Source of the DNA: Acanthaster planci | Lineage: Eukaryota > Echinodermata > Asteroidea > Valvatida > Acanthasteridae | Length of the DNA stretch: 64,000 bases | Reading direction: 5' to 3' | Assembly (NCBI RefSeq): GCF_001949145.1 | Contig: NW_019091597.1 | Location: forward strand, 315,403-379,402 | Shown: positions 42,400 to 54,312 of the stretch, piece by piece | Position numbering within the stretch: the first letter of the stretch is position 1 | Layout: each line of letters begins with the position of its first letter | Translations under genes and position numbers: made by a program | The notes under the pieces: model-generated | What the model was told of the DNA's origin: nothing | Database searches by the model: none | The model's input: the letters and a program-made list of their open reading frames with translations, nothing else

Positions 42400-43060
42400 T
42401 GAAATATTCAAACCCTGCTGGCGCACAGCCCTTGTTGCTGCAGAACTGGCATGCTACAGTGTCGACATCGCTACTTAGAGCAACACCCGTCTTCACAGCA
42501 AGGGTTCTTTGGTAGAGCCGACATTTGGATACACTTTCTTCTGGAAGGGCTACCCAGATGGGGGACCTACACAGCATGATTTTGGCTCATCATGTGCTCA
42601 GCACGTTAAAGGTGTGCCTGAGACTTCCATTGGTGTTTCACCGTACGGCCACTTGCTATTTAAGGCTGAGTCACTCACAATATTAAGTGCCAATGCCCCG
42701 ACGCCAGTTTCTGAGGAAGCTGTGAAGGAGTTTTACAAGCAACTGGGTAAGTAGCTTTGATGCATCACAGTGGAAAACAAAGTTGTCCTCCTTGGTGACT
42801 TTAATGCTCAAGTTGGCTGTGACTAACCTGTGTGGGAAGGTGTCCTTGGTGCACATGGAGTGGGAACTCTCAACTGTAACGGCCTGCGCCTACCGTCTCT
42901 CTGTTCAGAACACAGTCTAAACATAAACTTCAAACAATCAAATAAGCACAAGATGACTTGGATGCACCCTCGCTCATGCCACTGGCATTTCATTGACAAC
43001 GTGATCGTCTGCCAACGTGACCATCCCCAGCTTAAGCCAAAAACAAAAAGTCTCCGGTTT
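42400..43060 (+). pseudogene. LINE AP-type endonuclease fragment
   Basis: Plus-strand frames read GYTFFWKGYPDGGPTQH, then VVLLGDFNAQVG, GTLNCNGLRL, and KMTWMHPRSCHWHFIDNVIV. This matches the exonuclease-endonuclease-phosphatase domain of animal non-LTR retrotransposons, with the catalytic GDFN and the C-terminal W-HPRS-H-IDYV block. A stop follows GCD, and a frame change lies between 42,750 and 42,780. Reverse transcriptase is missing. A C-terminal LINE fragment in the same orientation lies at 45,425, beyond the Penelope element. Confidence 0.8.
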
Positions 43061-43109
43061 CTTGGTCACTGCACGGGTCAAAGTAGCCCTGCATCAGCAA
43101 AATAAAGAA

Positions 43110-43720
43110 GTTTTTTTCACATAGAACAATTTCCAAAAGCCGCCAAACTTACTTGATCAGCAGGAGTTCTGCTACTGCGTAATTTCAATGTGTTTTTGAT
43201 GGGTGGGGTTGAGTAATACATATGGTGAAGGAATCCCGTATGCCTCCATATATTTCAGTAGGGCACTCTTATCGGATGACATCCTTTATGTATCTTTACA
43301 CGAAGGCCGTGTCTGAATCAGTTGGCTGCGGCTTGATATAACACATCATTCTATGGGAACTGGCCATGGATGCTGCCAAATACTCGGTGTAATTTCCAGC
43401 CATAGCAAATATTGATTCGGACCTGCGCCTATGTCTGTGAACCAAACAAAGGAAGTTTTCCATCGTGGTTGCGCTATTGTTTTTCAACAAGCTCAATACT
43501 GCCCAGAATAGAAGCCTCTTGTTTGAGCGAGATGAAACCATTGCCTCTTGTCATATTATATGGTCTTTTTATTAATTCAAAGTTGTTAATTCACACTTGT
43601 CATAGTAACAAGGCAATGTGCTCAATTATATGTGCATGTACATCACTTTTGGACCAAGCCCATGAGCAGAAACTGGAGTCTTTTTTGGGCCTTAGGATTC
43701 ACATTCTGATATGTGTAGCC
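43110..43720. other. No recognisable feature
   Basis: Between the LINE endonuclease and the Penelope end there is mixed sequence with no motif on either strand. Confidence 0.4.
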
Positions 43721-43721
43721 A

Positions 43722-43758
43722 AAGGATAGGTTGCATCTTGAAGATGCAACCTATCCTT
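43722..43758. repeat. Perfect 18 bp palindrome at a Penelope end
   Basis: AAGGATAGGTTGCATCTT at 43,722-43,739 is the exact reverse complement of 43,741-43,758 around a single G. It lies at the presumed 3' end of the Penelope-like element and probably marks an inverted junction formed at insertion. Confidence 0.85.
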
Positions 43759-45425
43759 CGGCCTCTTCAGCAAAAGGTGGAAAGGCTTGCTGTAGCACCA
43801 TGCGAAGGAATATATCTCTTATGAGTATGTGTGGTTCTGAAAAGACCCAAGAGTATACTCAATGTTTCAGACTGCATGCTCAGGCCATCGTCAGGAGGCT
43901 GAAGAGATGTTGATGGTGATGCTTTTTATATAAGGTGACAGGATACAGTGGGGTGTGACAAGGATGCTACTGGTGGATTCAGCTGGGTGCTCATGTGGGA
44001 CGGGGTCCAGCAGGTCAGTAGGGCATATTTGTGGGCAGGGTGAGGTGGCCGGGAGGTCTAGAAGACCCATAGGTGGGGTGGGGGTGTCCTAGGGTATAGA
44101 GGACCCATTGGGCTGGGAGGGGAGCAGGGGTTGCCAGATGTCACTGATGGCGAAGCTGATGTCTTAGGGAACGGTGTTGTGCTTGAGAGTCTCCAAGGCT
44201 TCTCTGATGCATCTTGGGTACCAGTGCTCGATGCTGGTGATGAGGTGGGCTTGGTCCCAGTTGATGCGGTGGTCTTCAGAGTGGGAATGCTTGACTATCA
44301 CTGACTTCTCATACTCTCCCTTCCTGCAATGAGCTTGGTGTTCTTTGAGTCTGGTGGGGGGGTCCCTACTAGTCTCGCCAATATACACATTATCGCATTA
44401 GCAGGGAAACTTGTACACCCCTGGTCGGTGACACGCAGCTTGTCAGTCTTTGTGGGATTTCAGCATGTTGTGGATCTTGAGAGGGGCTGTGTGGAATACC
44501 TTGATGTCATGCTTGCTCAGGACGTGCTGGATGTGGTGGGAAGTACAACCTAGGTAGGGGAGAGTAACAGAACTAGGGGCCTCATCTGATTGGCTTTGGG
44601 TATAGGAGACCCTTCCGCCCGGAGGGGATCTTGGTCTTGGGTCTTGAGTCTTGATCTGCTGGGGTTTGTAGCTGTTGCATTGAAGTGCTGTGGAGATGTG
44701 GTGCATTTCTTCTGCGAGGTGTTCCTTGTCACAGATGTTGTAAGCCCTGCAAAAAAAAAACTTGATTTTGGGGTGATGGACGGAGGAGCCGCTGAGGTAT
44801 CTGTTGGTGTAAGTGGGTTTGCGGTACACCTCACAGGTGAGGTGGCCATCTTGACTTCTGGATACCTCAACATCAGGAAAGGAAATGCTGCCACTTCTCT
44901 CTTTTTCCATGGTGAACTGGAGCTGCTGTGAAGCCCGTTGAGGAGCTCCAAGAATTGTTGAAGGTTGTCTTGCCTGTGCTGTCAGATGACAAATGTGTCA
45001 TCCACATACCGGAGCTAGATCTTTGGACGATAGTCTGTGGTGGCGATGCCGGTCTGCTTTAATTCCTCCATGAATACGTCAGCCAGAACCGGGGAAATAG
45101 CCATCCCGTAGAGGTTCCAGCTAACTGTTTAAAGAATTTGTCCCGCCATTGGAAGCTGGTTGAATTGACGCGGGAGATAAGGTAGTCATGGAGCTGGCTT
45201 GGGTTGAGGTCCGTGTGATCCTTGAGGGTGGTGTCCACCTGGAGTCTGCCCCTTGCTATGGTGATGGCATCAGAAGTGGGGACATTGGTGAAAAGTGACA
45301 CAACATCAAAGCTGACCATGTCGTCGCCTGGCTGCAGCTTGAGGTCTTGGATGATAGATGAAAACTGGTCTGAGTTCTTGATGTGATGCTGCATGGGACT
45401 TGCCGACCAGGGGATGAAGAATCTT
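43745..45425 (-). pseudogene. Penelope-like retroelement (RT plus GIY-YIG endonuclease), 5'-truncated
   Basis: The minus strand encodes, in order, VSFDVVSLFTNVP (RT motif typical of Penelope elements), LAGTSTGW, LADVFMEELKQTG, the catalytic RYVDDTFVI near 45,025, ISFPDVEVSR, and a C-terminal endonuclease with MYIGETSRDPPTRLKEH near 44,380. Penelope RTs are related to telomerase and use a GIY-YIG nuclease. Stops flank YVDD on both sides where the family has Trp, and frameshifts occur in the connecting region. The frame begins inside the RT at about 45,425, exactly where LINE sequence of the opposite strand starts. Bases 43,860-43,915 contain a CTGACGA...GAAAC motif like the hammerhead ribozyme of Penelope terminal repeats. 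Confidence 0.85.
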
Positions 45426-45916
45426 GGCTAGAGTCTTCTTCAATTATAGGTTTACCTTCCAAACAAAGATGGCAGTCTTCAATGCAGTCTCTGTGTCCAT
45501 CCTGGGGCCTGCATTCCTTACTGATCACAGATCCATACCCTGGAGACATACTACAACTGATGCTTGTGCCGCATTCTGGGAGTGCACTGGTGGCAACGGG
45601 TCACAAACACGTCTAGGTGTGTCCCCAATGGAAGTCCTCTTGCTACGCCGTCAGCTGCAATGGGTCGGCCACACATGTCACAAGGGCCCCAAGCATCTCC
45701 CTTACCAGGTCTTCTGTGGTGTACTGGCAGACGGTCACAGTTGGTGGCCAGAAGAAAAGGTGTAAATATCACATCAAGGCATCACTGAAGAAATGCAACA
45801 TTCCCCCAAGTTCCTACAGGAACTCATGGCTGACAGGGCCGTCGATTGCACTCGCTGCCACAAGGGACTCATCCACCTCAAGGATAACTATGAGGTGGAA
45901 TGCGAGGAAAGAGTAA
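45425..45916 (+). pseudogene. LINE RT C-terminal segment
   Basis: Plus-strand frames read TFQTKMAVFNAV, then RVTNTSRC, LLLRRQLQWVGHTCHKGP and YQVFCGVLADG, then KRCKYHIKASLKKCNIPPSS and NSWLTGPSI. This is the C-terminal zinc/thumb region of animal APE-type LINE RTs (TKM-VYKAV, LRWVGHV-RM, LPKQLLYGEL, KDNLK-SL). There are several frameshifts. It has the same strand and type as the endonuclease fragment at 42,400-43,060, so both may be parts of one element split by the Penelope insertion. Confidence 0.78.
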
Positions 45917-46089
45917 CTACACCAACCTTACTACTCCTGAAGGGCCAGTCACGTAAGCCTGGATAACGATAAAGAAAACAACAAGAGGAATGTTGTGTTT
46001 GTCGGTAGACAAACATTTAGCTATTTGGAACCTGTTTGGTTTGATAAAAAAGGAAGTTGGAATGGGCAGGATTCCAACAGTTGTTGTTA

Positions 46090-47080
46090 AGTCTGCAGTT
46101 TAAATTTCAATGGGACCGCTTCCCTCCTTCCCACAGTGGGGCGTGACAATTTATGCTCCCATGCTTTCCCCGCCACATGTTTGCGCATTGCACTGCCTAT
46201 GGTACAGGCAGTTATTGCGCGTCCACACAGGCAATAGCCAATGCACAGTATGCGAATGGGATTTTCGAGTTCGCAAACATTGTGAAAAAGTACACCAATT
46301 AAAAAATTCATGCAGTTGACTTCAATGTTTCAGCTATCATCTAACGGACAATCCACTCTGAAATCTTTTACAGTTGATTTTTTACCAAACTTTGTAGAAC
46401 AAAAGGATTTTTTAAAGTAACTTCCGGTATGATGACGTCACCTGTCCCAAATTTCACATACATGTATGTGTTAACTGGGTAAATACCATCATCCACGTCA
46501 ATTTTCAGGCGAGTCGGACAGACTTTGCCATAGACATCTACTAAAAATCCATTTTTCAAAATTTTCAACCTGTCGCTAGAGGGCACTCAACAATTATGTG
46601 ACGTCATCAGTAGATGATTTCAAGAGTACTATACCTCCACCAACTAACACCGTTGAAAACAACTTGATACACATTACTGCTTTTATTAAAAATGATAAGC
46701 CCAGTTCCGGTTTAAACCGGAAGGAAAGTCACGTGATTTGACCCACACAAGAGGAATTGAAGACCCAATTTTACCCTGGTACTTGCCACAAACAGAATGT
46801 TGCGGGAGGCCACGGTTGATTTTATATGGATTTTAACAACATTAACATAATATTTGAATATTGAAAATTTAATAATAAATTACTTTGTGACATCATCATG
46901 ACATGATTATCATAGCATTATCTTTGCTTCGAGGTTTTTGCTTTGTGTGACTTTGATGACATGTGAACAACCAAAATGTTGCATTGAAAACGTGTACAAA
47001 ACATATGGGGAAAATTTAAATATTCAAAATTCTATAATAAATCAGTTGATGTCACGATTACATCATTATTTGGCATACAT
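46090..47080. repeat. Dispersed repeat B, copy 2
   Basis: Collinear with 27,690-28,700 and in the same orientation. This copy contains a canonical TGATGACGTCA next to ACTTCCGGT, and a TTCCGGTTTAAACCGGAA palindrome near 46,710. In the other copy the corresponding palindrome is mutated. Confidence 0.8.
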
Positions 47081-48170
47081 CCTCAGGTAATAGTCTTACA
47101 ATTTGCTGGATTTGAAGTTAATCAGCCCAAGGTAAGGACAAAAGTGGTGTGTAGAACAACCCCGTGATAGTCAACAGCAAAAATTTGAAAAAAAGACCTA
47201 TCCCATTCAAAATTCAAAAAGGAGTACTACTTGTCTACTTACTGGATCTCAATAGTTCTTACGAAATATTTGTTTGATAATATCCCTTTGTTACTCTGAA
47301 TCAGTCCTTATACATGTAATTTACATACACATGCATTATTAGAGTGCAAAACTAAAAATATCTGAAATCAAGTAAGGGACAAAGACACATTAATGTAAGC
47401 CTTCTACATGTAAGTTTTCACCTGGCACTTAACAATCCACATACTTTATTTAAACATGAAGGAAAAGAACGTGAGATCTCTCAAGGAAAAAGGTCCAATA
47501 GTGGAGTTTTTAGATGTTTAAAATTCAAAGCAGGATACTTTAACAAGAAACTTCTGATTTAGCATTTAAATCTTAAATTAACACTTTATTAAAGGTTATT
47601 AGGTTAATTAAAGGTCAATCCAATGCAATACACTGACAGGAACACTCTTGCTCAACAACTAGTAGGAAGCAGGGTTGGCAATTTTTTTAGTGTATCCCAA
47701 CCCAAAGTAGGTCTTAGGTTGGGTTAGCCCTTTGTCTATATGACCAGGACTATGCTTCCATTTGTGAGTTTCCCTCTTTTACTTGTCTTTCATTAAATTC
47801 TATATTTCTTCTTTGAGCTTTGCTTCAGTAAATTCTCTGATCCTTTCCAGCTTACTCCACAGGAAATGTTGATTTCATACTCCTTCGTGCTCCTTTGTTT
47901 ACCCCAAGAAAGGTGAAGAATGTCCTATGCATTTTCTTCCTCATAGCTAGAGACAGGTAAGTCCTAAGAATGGTTATCCAGACTGTAAACAGGATGCAGG
48001 TGCACCAAGCCTCTGTTTGTGTTTTACGCTTGACTAGAGCTGTAAAACCACAAGTCCCACATTAAGCACCTTGCCTGCCTGGTCACTAAACAGTCAGTGA
48101 TGTTCCACTCTGCTGTGGATGTAAGGTGATATACATCGGCCAGTCTATGTGGACCGAATGTTCAGGTTCG
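47081..48170. other. No recognised gene; may include gypsy 3' end
   Basis: No motif found. A downstream LTR of the gypsy element would be expected here or nearby, but I cannot identify a matching pair. Confidence 0.35.
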
Positions 48171-50660
48171 TAGTCATGGGCTGGTTACGTGGGAGGTCTG
48201 CCAGTTACTTGCCAGTAGTAGCATGTACAATTGCTTGATATGCTGTCAGTAGTTCCAGAGTTGCAGCTTTCCAAGATTTGTGTTCATGAGTCGCAATTTG
48301 GAGGGCTTGCTTAAGAATGTGATTAAATTGCTCAACAACACCGTTTGCCTGCGGGTGGTACAGAGATGTGCGAATGTGCTATATTCCTCACTGACTTAGG
48401 ACGACTGAAAGTCGGCAGAAATAAACTGTGTACCCATGTCCTCAGTGTAGCCACACCGAGGACACGCCCCCTCACGCCCATGGAATGGAGCATGCGACGC
48501 CCGCTGAGGTCACCCGTACTGCGTCCACAATACAGGGCGGGGGACACGCACAGGACGCGGTCCAGCGGTATATAGCGGACTCTGCAGCATCCAGACCTCA
48601 GTTGCCTGATGAAGGCTAGCAGCACCAGCAGCCTAAACGTCGCTACCAGGAACACGACACCGCGAGTCATCGATTATCTTTTTTACTGTACTGTGTTCCA
48701 TTGTCTGAAACCAGTTCATCAGGAAGCCCTTCACTTGCAAAAAGAGAGTCAAGCATGGAGCAGATGGACCGTGAAGTGGCCTCAGCTGTAAAGGCAATTT
48801 CTGACCACTTACTGTAGTAGTCCTCAACGACAATTGCGAATCTGCAGTTGTGTCGGCCATGTTCAAAGGGACCGCAAATGTAAATAGCTAGCTTTTGCCA
48901 TTGTTTTGCAGGAAGGGGAACAGGCTGTAGTGATGGAGTGCGAGTATACATTGTCTTGTCACAAGCTTGACAAGCAGAACAGTTGTGAATTTGGTGCTTG
49001 ATCTGCTTGTCCATTTCTGGCCACCAGTAGCATTAACATAGGCGTTGTTTTGTGCAAACGATGCCTTGGTGCCCTTGATGTGTTAAGGTAATTAAGCCAG
49101 GCTGAGGAGCACATGGAATAACAAAATGATCGCCTCGCATAACACAGTTATCAACAACTGAAAGTTCATCCTTGAGGGTGAAGTAGGGTTGTATCTCTGA
49201 GGTAATTTTCTGCTAAGAGGGCCAACCAGAGATGATGTAGTCAGGCACAGGTTGAAGGACTGTGTCTGTCATTGTTGCAGTTTGGAGTTCAGTCTTTGTG
49301 TATCAACCAGTAAGGCTGAGATCCACTGAACAATAATTTCATCTGGATAGACCATCAGCCACTCGATTGTGTGCTCCAGCACAAAATTCAACGTCGTAGT
49401 CGAAGTTCAGCAAGCGTGCCACCCATCTGGCAATGCACATTGGTTTGTGACCAGTACCACATATAGAAAGCAATGTTGTCAAAGCTGGGTGGTCAGTTCG
49501 TAATGTGAAACAGCGACCCCATAGACACTTCGCTTTGGATCCTTCACAAGACGTACAGTGGTGTGGAACGTAATGGGATCACGAAGGTATGTAGTAAGTT
49601 TATCTGTTGTAGGTTGCAAGGCCTCACATGCGAAGAACTTTCCAAATGTAGTATTGACACAGCAGCACCAGTATCAACAATCATGAAAAGGGAACAGATG
49701 AGCAAAGAATGACAGAGCACTTGACACTGTCCACATGCGAAGTATGCTGGATTGTCAGGACATTGGAATCACTGTACGCAGGAAGAGTGACAGGATCTTC
49801 TTCGGTGTGTATACCATGAACTGGATTGCATGTAGACTGACAAACACGAGTGTAATGTCCCAATTACGGCATTTAGTGCATATACATGTAGCAGTCCTAG
49901 CTTTGCAGTTCAGGTTGTTAGCCTTGTGGGATTGTTCACCACATCTGTAAAATACTGTGTCTGCACCGTTGCTGGTTTCGGGGTGTGCACTTTATCAGCA
50001 GTAGTATGATGTTGGCACAGTCAGTGATGTTTACGAGGCCTACAGTGTTTAACTGTATGTACGTCCACATCTGCTGTATGGCCAGATTTCTCTCTGATGA
50101 TTTTGGACTCTCTCAGTGCTGACTCAACTGATCGGGCAATGGTGATTGCATTTGCAAGTGTTGGCTCTGGTTCCAGAAGAAGTCTCTCTCAAATCTGCGT
50201 TGAGTACATGTGCGTTCAACGAATTGATCTCTGATGAGTTCATCTGACATATTACAAAAGTTGCAGTAAGATGCAAGCGCACGTAACTCGCGAATGTAAT
50301 CCTCAACAGATTCCCCTGGCAATTGGGAACATCTGTGAAATTTGTAGCATTCAGCCACAATGTTCAGTTTGAGCTGGAAATGTCTGTCAAGGACATGGAG
50401 AGCAGCTTCATATTTGTCAACTGCATTCTCTTGTGGCAATGCATGGAATATGTGCTGACCTTCAATACCAAGGCCATGTACATTTACGAACAGCAGAGTA
50501 AGTTTTGGCGCCTGATGCAATTGTGTATGTTTCAAACATACCTCTCCACTGCATCCATGGAGCGGACGCAGTTCAAGGTGTTAAGAGAAAAAATGGAGGA
50601 GGTGGAATCGATGTCGAGGCGTAAAATCCCTGTAAGTACATTCTATCCTCCTTCATCGCC
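48170..50660 (-). pseudogene. Ty3/gypsy LTR retroelement, RT-deleted
   Basis: The minus strand reads as a gypsy polyprotein. Gag at 50,535-50,113: GLGIEGQHIFHALP and LPGESVEDYIRELRALASYC. Nucleocapsid-like Cys region near 49,940: RCGEQSHKA. Protease near 49,670: MIVDTGAAVSIL. RNase H end near 49,350-49,500: LRTDHPALTTLL, IARWVARLLNFDYDVEF and HNRVADGLSR. Zinc-binding and core integrase at 49,060-48,670: KHQIHNCSACQACDK, DYYSKWSEIAF and LVSDNGTQ. Integrase end at 48,360-48,178: TSLYHPQANGVVEQFN. Nearly the whole RT is missing between protease and RNase H. There are several stops, and a 270 bp insertion splits the integrase. No LTR pair was found. The relic is inactive. Confidence 0.85.
48395..48668 (+). 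mobile_element. Foreign insertion in gypsy integrase, Penelope terminal-repeat-like
   Basis: About 270 bp of much higher GC content interrupt the integrase between the SDNGTQ block and the HPQANG block. The insert contains TATATAGCGGACTCTGCAGC and CCTGATGAAGGCTAGCAG, followed by AGCCTAAACGTCG. The stem AGGCT/AGCCT after CTGATGA is the arrangement of hammerhead-ribozyme-bearing Penelope terminal repeats. The invariant G before AAA is replaced here, so the ribozyme would be inactive. Boundaries are inferred from where the integrase reading resumes. Confidence 0.5.
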
Positions 50661-50669
50661 AAAATATGT

Positions 50670-53600
50670 TATGTTCAAGGTTCAGTAAATGCAGTAAATA
50701 CATGAGAAATTTAGAAATACTCGGAACAATTACCCAGCTTTATTTCCCTTCTCCAAAATGGCACAGCATGTCTCCATCTCTCCTCCTGAGGGCGCTATTT
50801 ACGTACCATGGACACACATGTATGTTCACTCCCATGCCCTCGTGCACCACTTAGTTGAGAGCTAGCGCATGCGTACTTGAGCACTTTACTGTGGATTTCG
50901 AGGCAGGCGACGTTGAATATCGTTCCGACTTTCTTTTCACGGATGAAGATCATAATTAATTTTAACAACACCAAAAAAAAGTTCATGAAGATAACCTAAT
51001 AACTAAAAATGGATTAGACAACAATAAACCACCGCATTATATGAACCAAGTTGCACAAATTTGAAACAAATTTTGCAAAAGTGATTTTTACAAAAAATGA
51101 ACACAATCAGATTGGAAAGAAAATACGTCCACGCTCTTTTCCACTTTAAAACAACTTCTCCAGTTCATCCAAAGGTCTAATTAAAACATCGGTAGTATTT
51201 TTAAGTTATTGCGAATTTAATATCTTGCACGAGAATCATTAGTCCGTAGTAATTACGTGCGTTGATGAGGTACATGTACTATACATGTACATGAACTTGC
51301 ACCTGTGCACACTTAAACCACGGCCGACTGGTCAACAGAGAGCCAAAATTGAAATTGATCGAACTCACAAAGGACAATTTGCTACGGCTTAAACATAACA
51401 TGGTGCCTTTTTCAAACACTGTTTCAGTTATCAGGATATGCAGCATGTGTGGACTTACTGGAGAACAATTCAGATTTTCAAGTTTAAAAAACCCTTTTCA
51501 CGTTCAGACATGTAACATACACATACATCTTTCACCCCATTTTCTCCCAAAAGTCACTTTTAACAAGAAACACATCACAAAATGAAATCTGAAGCCTGAT
51601 TATTTCTCTGGTTATTCATTCAGCAAGCGTTTACACAGTGCGGAAGATCTCCGCAGATAGATTTTGGTGTAGTCATTTGCTGGCTGGCGTCGCCATTTTA
51701 ACAAGCTACAGAAAGTGACCTCGACTTGCCGAATTTTAGCACATGTGCACAAACTAAGTGGACGGGGTGAACTTACATGGACACAACACTGTGGCTTAGA
51801 CATTTGTCACATCCATTCTCCCGAGCCAGATTTAACCCATGTTTAAGATCAGTCCAGCACAAATCTACTCCCATGTTTAACTCAGTGATTTAAATCAAAG
51901 TGATTTATATCAGCCATCCCTGATACTGTAGGTAAGTATCTTTGAATCCCTCGTAAGTTGGGGAAAATTCATGAAGAAGACTTGATATCAAATTCAAAAT
52001 TAAATACATGTACTTGTTCAAGCATCTAAATGGAAAATCTTGGAGATTAATAGGCTTTAATTGCTAAGATCTTCCACTTTGGCTGCGTGAACAAGTTAAA
52101 GAAGTTTGAATTTGATGTCAAGCTCTCCTGCTGGCGGAAATTCTGCTCACACAGTGGGCCAATGCTCTAAAAATCTACTTGACGTCATCCACCTCTCTTT
52201 CTTGTGGTTTACACCGGTCAATCTCTAGACTGGAGCTCACCCTCATTCTCTTCCTGGGTGTTGATGCAACTTTTTCTTTGTATTAGGCCTAAGTTGTCAC
52301 TAATTTTGGAGCTACAGCAAAGGCAGAATGCTAATTACAATCATACCGTTGTAACTTACTTCTCTTTCTTTCATAATATGGTGGATAAGTGACAAAAGCA
52401 GCCGAAAATTCAGACTTTGAGGCACTGGACTTCCGACATCGACACACTCCCACAATTCCACACAAAAACGTGAAGAAGTACATGTACATGTACAGTGTAC
52501 TTACGACCAAAGATTGCATAGCGCCGCTGGGATGGGCGGCGCTTTACAACTTAGTCACACTCCACAAAAAAAGCAAAAATGGGGCGCAGGCCGGGTACAA
52601 CATGAATAATGCAACATAGACGTAATACATGTATGAATAAAACAACGTGTGACGTTTTGACCCAATCCACACTGCGTTCAGGCACGGACCATGGGTGAGT
52701 GGTCCGTGGTGCTCGTCGTCAGTCATATGTACATGTACATGTTCAAGTATATGCATATTATGATATGTGCCAGTACGTGTACAGTACTGTACTGTACATT
52801 CATATACAGTGTACATGTACATGTACAAGTGAACCCGGCTTGCGCCAGGATGTACTGTAGAGTCACCTGCACCCAATTTTCATACTTAGTGTTTTCTCCT
52901 CAAATGTACCCGGCTCGCGGGTACAAAATTGTCTTGTGCGTAGCACTGTAATTACATCATTTGCAATTATGAAGCACCACCAGGACACTAACTTGGATAA
53001 CGGTTTATACACAGCAATGTGACAACCAATTTAGTTAACATTGGAGACACAAATTGGGATCACATGATTTTTACATATAGAGCTCAGACAAACTCTGTTT
53101 GACCTCAACCCTCACATAACGTACAAGCACAGTAACAATAGTTTCGCCTCGCGATACTCAACTGCAAGTTGAAGATTGCAGAGGATATATGAACGCCACT
53201 TATAAACTATAGGATAAAATTCATATTTCTGAAAATACCAGGCCTATTGATGAAAAGCAGATCGATAATCCAAAATTCATCATATGGAGAATTATTCCTA
53301 CAAAATTGTAAAGGGGCCAACTGTTCCCGATATCTAAAGCAGAATAACATTATAGGACTTATGTGGACATTGACATTAAAGCACTTGTTATAGGAAAGAC
53401 CAGATGCAACATAATAAAAAAATGTCTGGTAGTGATCAAAAACTGTACAGATGGAAACTTAGAAAATCTAAACACCCCAACTAAATAGGGTTGCCACCTA
53501 CATCATTATGCCAGACCTCAGGTAAAGTTGACTTGTCTTGAAAACTAAAATGCCAACTACATGTATTCTCTCTAGACATATGGCGATGTGAAACGCGAAC

Positions 53601-54312
53601 AAATTACAGATACCTCCGCAGACAATGTCCATAGTGCACGATCACTTCAATGGATGTCTTGGTGATAAATCTCACACCAAGATTGATACATTGCAGAAAA
53701 TTTATTTGAATAAAAAAAGTCAAACGGGTACAACTGGAAAGCAACGATCCCAACTGTGTACCTCATTAATGCACTTTGAAGTGAAACCAGACCGTCTGAA
53801 AGGAACGAAACTCATTAGGGCAATGCCTTTATACACGTAGTGCCAAAATCCATCCAATCGTGCTTTTTTGATGGTCCACAACGCATCTGAAATTGCATAT
53901 GGACCAAACAAGCAGAATAGCACATTTAATCAGTGAATTGTTTTTGGAGTGATTCGAGTCAAGTCATGTAATTAGATGAAGGTTCATTCAAGTCGAACAT
54001 TAGGCTTGAGTCATTTTGAGTCTCATAATATTTAATCACTTAATTATAAACAACACAGAAAGTCATTCGTATCATGGCTTACAGCGGACAAGAATCGAAA
54101 CTTGTGTCTTATATAGTCTTAGAATATTTTATTCTTAACACATCGATGAAATCATCAGAAAAAAATGCATTGTTACACGCAAACGTATCTGATTACTGTA
54201 CATGCATACAGTTATGTCGTTTACCCTAGCGGATCCAAGTTGAGACGATTCTACAGAGTTTGTTATTTGATTTGGGTTACTGACTTGATTGTTAAACCAT
54301 TCGTGTCATTAC
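50670..54312. other. Intergenic sequence without recognised gene
   Basis: AT-rich with TACATGTA clusters (51,270-51,295, 52,480-52,500 and 52,720-52,830). The short frames show no motif or splice context. Confidence 0.45.
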
